From contig NZ_CP009520.1 of NCBI RefSeq assembly GCF_000969905.1, forward strand, positions 2,108,001 to 2,172,000: a stretch of 64,000 nt of DNA, in the 5' to 3' direction. The stretch comes from Methanosarcina vacuolata Z-761. Lineage in GTDB: Archaea > Halobacteriota > Methanosarcinia > Methanosarcinales > Methanosarcinaceae. A program made the position numbers and the translations under genes. Positions 57,066 to 64,000 of the stretch are shown piece after piece; positions within the stretch are counted from its first letter, which is position 1; each line of letters begins with the position of its first letter. Below the pieces are notes generated by a model. That model saw nothing but the letters and a program-made list of their open reading frames with translations, made no database searches and was not told where the DNA came from.

Positions 57066-59873
57066 TTGGTCGACCAGGAGAAAATTCATAATCAATGTCT
57101 AAGCGATGATTCAAAAGAGCGTATACATGCGTTAAAGGAATTAAAGAATTTCTTCTCATTTATACCAGATAAACAACAAGCATGGAATGATTTAATTAAA
57201 CTGATAAATGATGAAGACAACTGGGTTGTGAGATTTATTGCTTCCGAAGCTCTAGGTTCTGCTTTTTCTCAAATGTCAGATAAACAACAGGCATGGAATG
57301 ACTTAATTAAACTGACAAATTATGAAGACAGTTATGGGAGTTATGTTGCTAAAGCTCTTGATTCTGTGTATTCTGAAGTGCCAGATAAACAACAGGCATG
57401 GAATGACTTAATTAAACTGACAAATGATGAAGACATTAATGTGAGGTTTAGGGCTGCCAAAGCACTTAATTCTGTGTTTTCTGAAGTGCCAGATAAACAA
57501 CAAGTATGGAATGACTTAATTAAACTGACAAATGATGAAGACATTAATGTGAGATTTAGAGCTGCCAAAGCACTTAATTCTGTGTTTTCTGAAGTGCCAG
57601 ATAAACAACAGGTATGGAATGACTTAATTAAACTGACAAATGATGAAAACATTAATGTGAGATTTAGAGCTGCCAAAGCACTTAATTCTGTGTTTTCTGA
57701 AGTGCCAGATAAACAACAGGTATGGAATGACTTAATTAAACTGATCAATGATGAAGACAGGTATGTAATGCCTAATGCTGTCTCTGCTCTTGGCTCTGCT
57801 TTTTCTCAAGTTCCAGATAAACAACAGGCATGGGAAGATTTGGTTAAACTGACAAAAGATAAAGACTATGATGTGAGGTCTAATGCTGCCTCTGCTCTTG
57901 GTTCTGCTTTTTTTCAAGTTCCAGATAAACAACAGGCATGGAATGACTTACATAGACTGACCCTAGACAAAGACAGTTATGTGAGGTATAGTGCTGCCTT
58001 TGCTCTTGGTTTTTCGTTTTCTCAAGTACCAGATAAACAACAGGCATGGAAAGACTTACATAAACTTACCTCTGATCAAGATAACCTTGTGAGGTTTAAT
58101 GCTGCTAATGCTCTTGGTTCTGCTTTTTTTCAAGTATCAGATAAACAACAGGCGTGGAGCGACTTACATAGATTGACCTATGATGAAGACCATGATGTAA
58201 GATTTAATGCTGCTAATGCTCTTGGTTCTGCGTTTTCTCAAGTGCCAGATAAGCAACAGGCATGGAATATCTTGATTAAACTAATCTCTGATGAATACAG
58301 CTCTGTGAGATCTAATGCAGCCTCAGTTCTTGGTTCTTCATTTTCTCAAGTGCCAGATAAACAACAGGCGTGGAATGATTTACATAACCTGACCATAGAC
58401 AAAGACAGATCTGTGAGGTTTAATGCTGCTAATGCTCTTGGTTCTGCTTTTTCTCAAATGCCGGATAAGCAACAGGCGTGGAATGACTTACATAACCTGA
58501 CTAATGATGAAGACAGGTATGTAAGGTATCATGCTGCCTCTGCTCTTGGTTCTGCTTTTTCTCAAGTGCCAGATAAACAACAGGCATGGAATGACCTACA
58601 TAGACTAACCAAAGATGAAGATAGTAGTGTGAGGAGAGATGCTGCCTCTGCTCTTGGTTCTGCGTTTTCCCAAATGCCAGATAAACAACAGGCATGGAAT
58701 GATTTACATAGACTGACCAATGATGAAGACAGGTCTGTGAGATCCTCCTCAAATCATTCTCTTGGAAGAGTTTCAATATTTATGGCTTCTAAGGCGGCAA
58801 CAGATGAAGATTACAAAAAAGAATTAGAAAAGGCAATAGAATTTTTCGAAATCGCAGCAAAGGAAGCAGTTGGCTTTAATCCAGCTCAGTTTTGTCTCCC
58901 TTTTTATCGCTCATTCCATACAATAATTTTCAAAAAACAAGAAGCCAGAGAAGAAGTAAACAAATATCTGAAAGAAGCTAAATCTGCAATTAAAGGATCA
59001 GAGAGCAAAAAACAGCTTTTTGAAGCTGTTGAAAACCTCGCAGAAGCATTAAAAGAAGTTCAGAGTATGGGAACTATAGATTTGCCTAGGATGAAAAGTG
59101 AGATTAATTTCTATAGGAAATACTGCGAGCATGCTGCGGAAATAATGAAATGCACTGATGAAAAAGCACCGTTTGCGACAGAAGTTCTGAGAAAAGGGCT
59201 ACCCATTTTAGATAGAAATCTAAAAGAGCTTATTGAAGAGATCAAGGAAAAAGCAGAAGCTGCATGTCAGTTATCTCAAGGAACTGCTAACAAAGAAATT
59301 GCATGCACGGTTAACAAAGAAATCCAAAAATGGGAAATCGGCAGTCCGGAAGAAATGAGTTGGTATGTAAACAATCTTGTTACAGTTCTTAAATCAAAAA
59401 TTCCTCACAATACTGAAAACAAAGAAATTCTTGATATGATTGAGTACATGAAGTTTGAGAAAGACCTTACAAATCAATATAGAACTCTATCTACTGTTAT
59501 TGGATTAATACCTACAGTTAACGTGGTTGAAGTAGAGCCTGTCGTTGGAAATATTAGCAAAGGATTTCAAGAATTAGGAACAAAAGTAGATGGTCTTTCT
59601 CAAGAAATGAATGAGATAAGGATTAGCTTAAGCCCTGGCATAACGCAAGAAATTGAAATTTCTTCAGGAATTGAAATTGCAGGAACAGGTGCAGCGCTAA
59701 TAACAACGATTCCTTTGCAAGAAATTTCTTACGCTGAAATTAAAGAAGACTTGCAAAGGATAAAAGGAGAACATATTAGCAAATTGTCTGAGCTCCCAAA
59801 AAGATTAGCTAACAAAATTAAAGGTTATTTATTACTGAAAGACAGAGAAGATATTGTTGAGCAGTTAACTTGA
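57066..59873 (+). CDS. HEAT-repeat protein with 15 near-identical repeats
   Basis: A 935-aa soluble protein. Residues ~35-580 contain about fifteen 36-residue HEAT/PBS-lyase-like repeats of the form PDKQQAWNDLIKLTNDED..VR..AA.ALGSAFSQV. Repeats 3-5 are almost identical at DNA level, a sign of recent internal duplication. Residues ~590-935 are a helical C-terminal domain (KEAVGFNPAQFCLPFYRSFH) found in related Methanosarcina proteins, plus a coiled segment. It is a scaffold with no catalytic motif. The start is TTG 57066 with GGTG upstream; no ATG is nearby. It stands alone. Confidence 0.85.
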   Translation: MVDQEKIHNQCLSDDSKERIHALKELKNFFSFIPDKQQAWNDLIKLINDEDNWVVRFIASEALGSAFSQMSDKQQAWNDLIKLTNYEDSYGSYVAKALDSVYSEVPDKQQAWNDLIKLTNDEDINVRFRAAKALNSVFSEVPDKQQVWNDLIKLTNDEDINVRFRAAKALNSVFSEVPDKQQVWNDLIKLTNDENINVRFRAAKALNSVFSEVPDKQQVWNDLIKLINDEDRYVMPNAVSALGSAFSQVPDKQQAWEDLVKLTKDKDYDVRSNAASALGSAFFQVPDKQQAWNDLHRLTLDKDSYVRYSAAFALGFSFSQVPDKQQAWKDLHKLTSDQDNLVRFNAANALGSAFFQVSDKQQAWSDLHRLTYDEDHDVRFNAANALGSAFSQVPDKQQAWNILIKLISDEYSSVRSNAASVLGSSFSQVPDKQQAWNDLHNLTIDKDRSVRFNAANALGSAFSQMPDKQQAWNDLHNLTNDEDRYVRYHAASALGSAFSQVPDKQQAWNDLHRLTKDEDSSVRRDAASALGSAFSQMPDKQQAWNDLHRLTNDEDRSVRSSSNHSLGRVSIFMASKAATDEDYKKELEKAIEFFEIAAKEAVGFNPAQFCLPFYRSFHTIIFKKQEAREEVNKYLKEAKSAIKGSESKKQLFEAVENLAEALKEVQSMGTIDLPRMKSEINFYRKYCEHAAEIMKCTDEKAPFATEVLRKGLPILDRNLKELIEEIKEKAEAACQLSQGTANKEIACTVNKEIQKWEIGSPEEMSWYVNNLVTVLKSKIPHNTENKEILDMIEYMKFEKDLTNQYRTLSTVIGLIPTVNVVEVEPVVGNISKGFQELGTKVDGLSQEMNEIRISLSPGITQEIEISSGIEIAGTGAALITTIPLQEISYAEIKEDLQRIKGEHISKLSELPKRLANKIKGYLLLKDREDIVEQLT

Positions 59874-60144
59874 AGTGGGTTATTTTTAGTGATCAGTCAA
59901 CAATATATCTATTGCCTGTTTTACTCACTTCATACCTGAACATAAAAACGGCTTTAATCTACCACTTTCTACCAGACAACTGCACAATTCCAGAATATGG
60001 GCCGCTCGATATTTAAACATTAAAAACAAAAAAGCGCCCAGAAATTTATCTCATAAAGCGCTCACTGTGTATCCTGTGCAGGATATATATTCATGCCTTC
60101 CCTTTGTTCTAAAGAATTCATTTCTCCTATACAATGGTGATCTT

Positions 60145-60987
60145 TTGTCTACAAAAATTAGCCGTGAAAGTTTTATTCGGTCTATTGCAGACCTATTAAG
60201 AAAAACGGAAACCGAACTTCCTGATGATGTGGTAAACGCAATCAGGAACGCTGAGGCCGCAGAAGAAAATAAGGTTGCAAAATTTCAGCTTCGGGCAATC
60301 CTGAAGAACCTTGAAATTGCAAAAAAACACAGAGTCCCCATGTGCCAGGACACAGGCATCATGATCTTTTTTGCGGAAATCGGGAGCGAATTTCATCCAG
60401 GTTTTGACCTTGAGGCTGCAATCAGGGAAGCAGTGGTCCTTGCAACAGCCGAAATTCCTCTCCGGCCGAACGCAGTCGATCCCCTGACCCGAAAGAACAG
60501 CGGAAATAATACAGGAGTTGGAATTCCGGATATTCACTGGAAAATCGTTCCCGGAAGCCAGTTAAAGATCACAGCAGCCCCTAAAGGCGCAGGTTCGGAA
60601 AATATGAGTTCGCTGCATATGTTTAACCCTACAGAAACCGGAAGCATCAAAAACTTCGTGCTAGAAACCATAGTGAACGCCGGAGGAATGCCCTGCCCTC
60701 CACTGACCATAGGAATCGGTATTGGAGGTTCTTTTGATGCGGCAGCCAGGCTTGCAAAAGAATCCCTTCTTGAGCCTCTTGACGCCCCGATGGAAGGACT
60801 GGAAAGAGAAATTTTTGAGTCTGTAAATGCCCTTGGGATAGGCTGTATGGGGCTTGGCGGCAGCACAACTGCCCTTGCAGTGCGCGTGAAAACTGCTCAC
60901 TGCCACACTGCGTCCCTTCCGGTTGCAGTAAATATCCAGTGCTGGGCGAATCGACATGCTTCGGTTATGTTTGGGGGGGATGAGTAA
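60145..60987 (+). CDS. fumarate hydratase class I, alpha subunit
   Basis: A 280-aa [4Fe-4S] hydro-lyase subunit converting fumarate to malate in the partial TCA cycle. Cluster cysteines sit in [24 protein letters not shown] and [29 protein letters not shown] is the substrate region. I start at TTG 60145, directly behind GGTGATC, which gives the normal family length; the frame is open to 60067 but that part is not conserved. The stop overlaps the beta-subunit ATG by one base (TAATG), so the subunits are coupled. Confidence 0.93.
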   Translation: MSTKISRESFIRSIADLLRKTETELPDDVVNAIRNAEAAEENKVAKFQLRAILKNLEIAKKHRVPMCQDTGIMIFFAEIGSEFHPGFDLEAAIREAVVLATAEIPLRPNAVDPLTRKNSGNNTGVGIPDIHWKIVPGSQLKITAAPKGAGSENMSSLHMFNPTETGSIKNFVLETIVNAGGMPCPPLTIGIGIGGSFDAAARLAKESLLEPLDAPMEGLEREIFESVNALGIGCMGLGGSTTALAVRVKTAHCHTASLPVAVNIQCWANRHASVMFGGDE

Positions 60988-61559
60988 TGGAATATCACCT
61001 GAAAACTCCGCTGAAGAAAGAAGATATCGAGAAACTCAATGCCGGAGATATTGTCTATATCTCAGGGGAAATCCTGACAGCCAGGGACGAAGCTCATGCC
61101 AGAATTCTTGAAATGGGAGAAAAGAAAGAAGCTCTTCCTTTTTCCCTGGAAGGTGCTGTAATCTACCACTGCGGCCCTCTGATACAGCAAACCGAAAACG
61201 GCTGGAAAGTAGTATCTGCCGGCCCTACAACCAGCGGCAGGATGTCAAAAATGACTCCTCCTCTCCTGAAAGCCCATAACGTCCGGGCAATCATTGGAAA
61301 AGGCGGGATGAAAGGCGTAGCTGATGCCTTGAAGAATGGGTCTGTCTATCTTGCTTATACAGGCGGATGTGCAGCTCTTGCGGCAGAGTTAATTAAGGAA
61401 GTAAAAGCCGTCCACTGGCTTGACCTTGGAATGCCTGAAGCTGTCTGGGTGCTCAGAGTGGAAGAATTCGGGCCGCTTATTGTAGGGATTGATATAAAAG
61501 GAAAGGATATTTTTGCCGAGGTAAGGGAAAAAGCTCAAAAACAGCTTGAAAAGCAATGA
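60987..61559 (+). CDS. fumarate hydratase class I, beta subunit
   Basis: A 190-aa beta subunit. It contains [29 protein letters not shown], the conserved GPTTSGRM (~78-85), GKGGM and YTGGCAALA. It forms the active site together with the alpha subunit. ATG overlaps the alpha stop. The coding end and following DNA show a ~30-bp tandem repeat (AAATTTTTAAAAAGCTTGAA) through 61650. Confidence 0.93.
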   Translation: MEYHLKTPLKKEDIEKLNAGDIVYISGEILTARDEAHARILEMGEKKEALPFSLEGAVIYHCGPLIQQTENGWKVVSAGPTTSGRMSKMTPPLLKAHNVRAIIGKGGMKGVADALKNGSVYLAYTGGCAALAAELIKEVKAVHWLDLGMPEAVWVLRVEEFGPLIVGIDIKGKDIFAEVREKAQKQLEKQ

Positions 61560-61655
61560 TAAATTTTTAAAAAGCTTGAAAACCAAAACTAAATTTTTAA
61601 AAGGTTTGAAAAACAAAGATAAATTCTTAAAAAGCTTGAAAATCAGGGATAAGGC
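61540..61655 (+). repeat. ~30-bp tandem repeat after the fumarase operon
   Basis: Three to four degenerate copies of GATAAATTTTTAAAAAGCTT + GAAAACCAAA start in the last codons of the beta subunit (encoding QLEKQ) and extend downstream. Confidence 0.75.
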
Positions 61656-61839
61656 CAGTATTTCTTCATTAGCTGGCAGCAGAGATTGAGGGTTACAGGA
61701 AGATGTCGTCCGGGTCTTTACCTTAATCTCGAATAGGCTGCCGGTAGCTAATTCGGAAAAAGGTTTTTGAATAGGCTGCCGGATTAGCAGGTTCAGGAAG
61801 AAGGGTTTGCAGATTTTTGAAGATATCTCAAAGCCCTGC

Positions 61840-62115
61840 TTACTTGTAATTGTTTTCAAGCTGTCTGAAGGCTTTTACAAGAGATTCCATTTTTCTAACA
61901 ATGATTTTCCCGAGAAGGGAAAGCTCATATATCTTTTCCTCCTGAATCACGAGCCCTTTTTCCTTCAGTTTTTTAAGCTGGGGCAGGATCGCGACTGAGT
62001 TCGTATCAAGCTCATTATTGATCTCTTCAATGGTTCGAGGCTTTTCTTTGAGGAGGAGAAGCAGGTCAGTCCTTTTTTCGGAGGACAAAAGAATTGTGAT
62101 CAGGTTAGATCTCAT
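61840..62115 (-). pseudogene. truncated winged-helix regulator (ArsR-like, DUF1724-type)
   Basis: The N-terminal 91 residues form a winged helix: SSEKRTDLLLLLKEKPRTI, NSVAILPQLKKLKEKGLVIQ and YELSLLGKIIVRKM. In the usual ~260-aa Methanosarcina family a C-terminal DUF1724 domain follows; here the frame ends at LENNYK and only short fragments of similar composition remain downstream. The start is probably ATG 62115, with TATA-like AAAATATATATTT ~25 bases upstream, consistent with a leaderless message; the frame extends to 62154. It may still bind DNA. Confidence 0.6.
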
Positions 62116-62364
62116 CACCTTTACTTTATAAAAGATAAATATATATTTTTTCATCCTTAAATTTAAATTCCTTAATAAATTAGTTCAAGGATTTTGCTTA
62201 GTAGAAAAGTCCTGTTTTTCAAATAACATTACCAGAAAATAGATAGACGTGTTTACTCTCAATAAAATGGATAAAATAGAAAAAGCATATTCATCCTGCA
62301 ATATATTTCAAAAAATTCATCCAACCTTAAATCTTCTCATATTCTTTCGAGCTATTGACCATTT

Positions 62365-63939
62365 TTATATCTTAGTTTGCGGAGGAACCAAAATTTCAGG
62401 TGGCAGAAAGATTGAGACAATTATACCAAGTATCGCAAAAACCCCCAGTCCCCAGAGGGAAGCTTTTATCCCGTGGATGCGGACGATTTCGTTTACTCTC
62501 AAGACCTTCTGTGAAAGGTCAGGAGGAGCATCTTTCAGGATAGCTGTCAGTTCTTCATTGCTCAAAAAGCGGGCGTGATCCTCTACTGCCGATATCACGG
62601 AAGGCTTGAGCTCCTCTGGAATAGCGGTACTGTCATTAATGAGGTTAGTGGCTCCTCCTACCAGGCCCACAATAACTATGGAACCCATCAGGGCAGTTCC
62701 AATAGCCATGCCCAAATTCTGGGAAGTGCTCATAAGAGCAGCTGTCTCGCTTGTTCTTTCAGAAACTACCTGAGAGAGGACGAGGTTCATTATCTGCGAT
62801 GCTATAACTCCTGCGCCTATGCCTATTAAGGCAAAACCGGTCAGCAGGGCAAACCCTTTGACCTCCACATTAATGGTTGCAATAGCCAGTAACAGCCCTG
62901 CTATAAGTACGAGTAGCCCTACCTGAATAATGCGCTTTGGGGCTATGCGGGAAGATAACCGAGATGCTGTGAGCGAAGCAATTAAAAGTGGCATGGAAAG
63001 GGGAAGGTAGAGAAAGCCTGTCTGCATAGCATTGAGGCCCAGGGCTATCTGGAGGAAAAGAGCCATGCTGAACAGGAAACCTCCTATAAGAACGGTCTGA
63101 ACCATCTGTACAAAAATACCTGAAGTGACCCTGCGGTCCCTGAGCACGTCAAGTCTTACGAGTGGCATTCTACCCAGATTAATGACATGAAGTTCCCATA
63201 GGGCAAAACCCACCAGGATAATGCCTGCTGCAATAAATACAGGGGTAGGAGAAAGGCCGAATGGAGAAATTTCAATTCCTCCTATTGAGAAGGGATGACG
63301 CGCCTCCCACCAGCCATAGGTCCCTGCCAGTAATATCCCAAAGACAATAAGCCCCATTCCCAGCGCAGAAATTATAGAGCCGACTATATCCAGCCTGGGT
63401 TTTTCTTCAGTCTCAAGGGGTGCATCCAGAATATACCGGCTTAACAGTAAGATTATGAGCACGATAACTACTTCCCCGCCAAAGGCAAGCCTCCAGGTGT
63501 ACTCAGTTGTCAGCCAGCCTCCTATAATGGGCCCGAGTGCAATCGCGCTTGCAACGATTCCCCCTAATATGCCGTAAGCAAGTGCACGGTCCTTTCCGCT
63601 GTAGTTTGAGGTCACAAGCGTCTGAATGGCAGGCATTACAAGGGTAGCTCCTAGCCCTTCAAGGATTGACCAGCCTATAAACAGCACGGCCATTGTCGGG
63701 CTGATTGCAGTCAGGAAAGAACCGGTACCGTAGATGATCAGTCCTGTCCTCAATGCCCTTTTTCGGCCAATAATATCTCCAAGCTTTCCTCCGGTGATCA
63801 TAAGTGATGCCATTACAAGAGAATAGAGTGTAATGGCAGCCTGGACAGTGGCAACGTTAGTGTCAGAATCTTTGATGAGTGTAGAAATAGAAACATTCAT
63901 TATCGTCGTATCAATAACAAGCACAAACATTGCAAGCAC
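62365..63939 (-). CDS. DHA2-family MFS multidrug transporter (EmrB/QacA-like)
   Basis: A protein of at least 524 aa with about 14 transmembrane helices. It opens with LAMFVLVIDTTIMNVSISTL (motif D1 region), followed by GGKLGDIIGRKRALRTGLI (motif A) and GPIIGGWLTTEYTWRLAF (motif C). It should export drugs or amphiphiles by proton antiport. GTG 63939 is the first usual start, but the frame stays open to the right edge (VDIERKTVLAALVLAM), and GGAGG lies about 45 bases upstream of that GTG. The true start may therefore be further right or altered. Confidence 0.88.
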   Translation of the reverse strand: MLAMFVLVIDTTIMNVSISTLIKDSDTNVATVQAAITLYSLVMASLMITGGKLGDIIGRKRALRTGLIIYGTGSFLTAISPTMAVLFIGWSILEGLGATLVMPAIQTLVTSNYSGKDRALAYGILGGIVASAIALGPIIGGWLTTEYTWRLAFGGEVVIVLIILLLSRYILDAPLETEEKPRLDIVGSIISALGMGLIVFGILLAGTYGWWEARHPFSIGGIEISPFGLSPTPVFIAAGIILVGFALWELHVINLGRMPLVRLDVLRDRRVTSGIFVQMVQTVLIGGFLFSMALFLQIALGLNAMQTGFLYLPLSMPLLIASLTASRLSSRIAPKRIIQVGLLVLIAGLLLAIATINVEVKGFALLTGFALIGIGAGVIASQIMNLVLSQVVSERTSETAALMSTSQNLGMAIGTALMGSIVIVGLVGGATNLINDSTAIPEELKPSVISAVEDHARFLSNEELTAILKDAPPDLSQKVLRVNEIVRIHGIKASLWGLGVFAILGIIVSIFLPPEILVPPQTKI

Positions 63940-64000
63940 GAGAGCAGCAAGTACAGTCTTTCTTTCTATGTCAACGCCTCCTGTAGTAAAATATAAAGGC

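Overview
The window looks like a chromosomal segment of a Methanosarcina-type archaeon. The evidence is: a corrinoid protein/methylcobamide:CoM methyltransferase pair resembling the methylthiol methyltransferase MtsA/MtsB; NikR; a long archaeal FKBP; archaeal-type two-subunit fumarase; a DUF1670 relic; many TTG/GTG starts with GGAGGTGAT-like ribosome binding sites; and a GNAT-family gene interrupted by one in-frame UAG, which this group can read as pyrrolysine. The genus is an inference from gene content; I cannot name the species.

Layout. 0-3 kb: htpX-pspAB (membrane proteostasis) and a convergent PfkB kinase. 3-17 kb: accessory DNA with a DUF1670 relic, a secreted transglutaminase-like protein, an ankyrin protein, a zinc-ribbon/TPR protein, a HAD phosphatase, relics of modA, an IS and a group II intron, the UAG-containing GNAT gene, nikR, FKBP and tRNA-Ser(UGA). 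Several short dispersed repeat families are scattered here. 17-25 kb: a small CMD/AhpD protein, an AT-rich gap, an acyltransferase, a decayed IS66-like transposase, a PAP2 phosphatase and a complete IS1634-like insertion with terminal inverted repeats and a 6-bp target duplication. 25-27 kb: mtsB/mtsA-like operon. 28-34 kb: a polyprenyl-sugar/surface glycan cluster (GT2, flippase-like protein, methyltransferase, large membrane protein) containing a long 13-bp tandem array. 34-36 kb: isoprenylcysteine-type methyltransferase, matrixin-type protease and a YqhA-like membrane protein that sits behind a duplicated sulfatase promoter.

36-43 kb is a low-GC island with a broken HicBA relic and a two-gene operon: an unrecognised 370-aa protein followed by a ~1184-aa DUF4062/STAND ATPase/TPR protein, preceded by two matching palindromes. 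This is the best candidate for an undescribed (probably defence-like) system in the window.

43-57 kb has a bacterial look: two Cys-type sulfatases, an anaerobic sulfatase maturase with a SEC-C tail, two MscS channels, a Na+/H+-type antiporter, DUF1269, DUF1330 and LURP-one proteins. Internal comparison shows that the block grew by repeated duplication of a unit (promoter region - DUF1269 - sulfatase - ... - MscS) followed by decay; relics of sulfatase, DUF1269 and a third MscS are recognisable.

57-64 kb: a 15-repeat HEAT-type protein, the two fumarate hydratase subunits, a truncated winged-helix regulator and a 14-TM drug-type MFS transporter running off the right edge.
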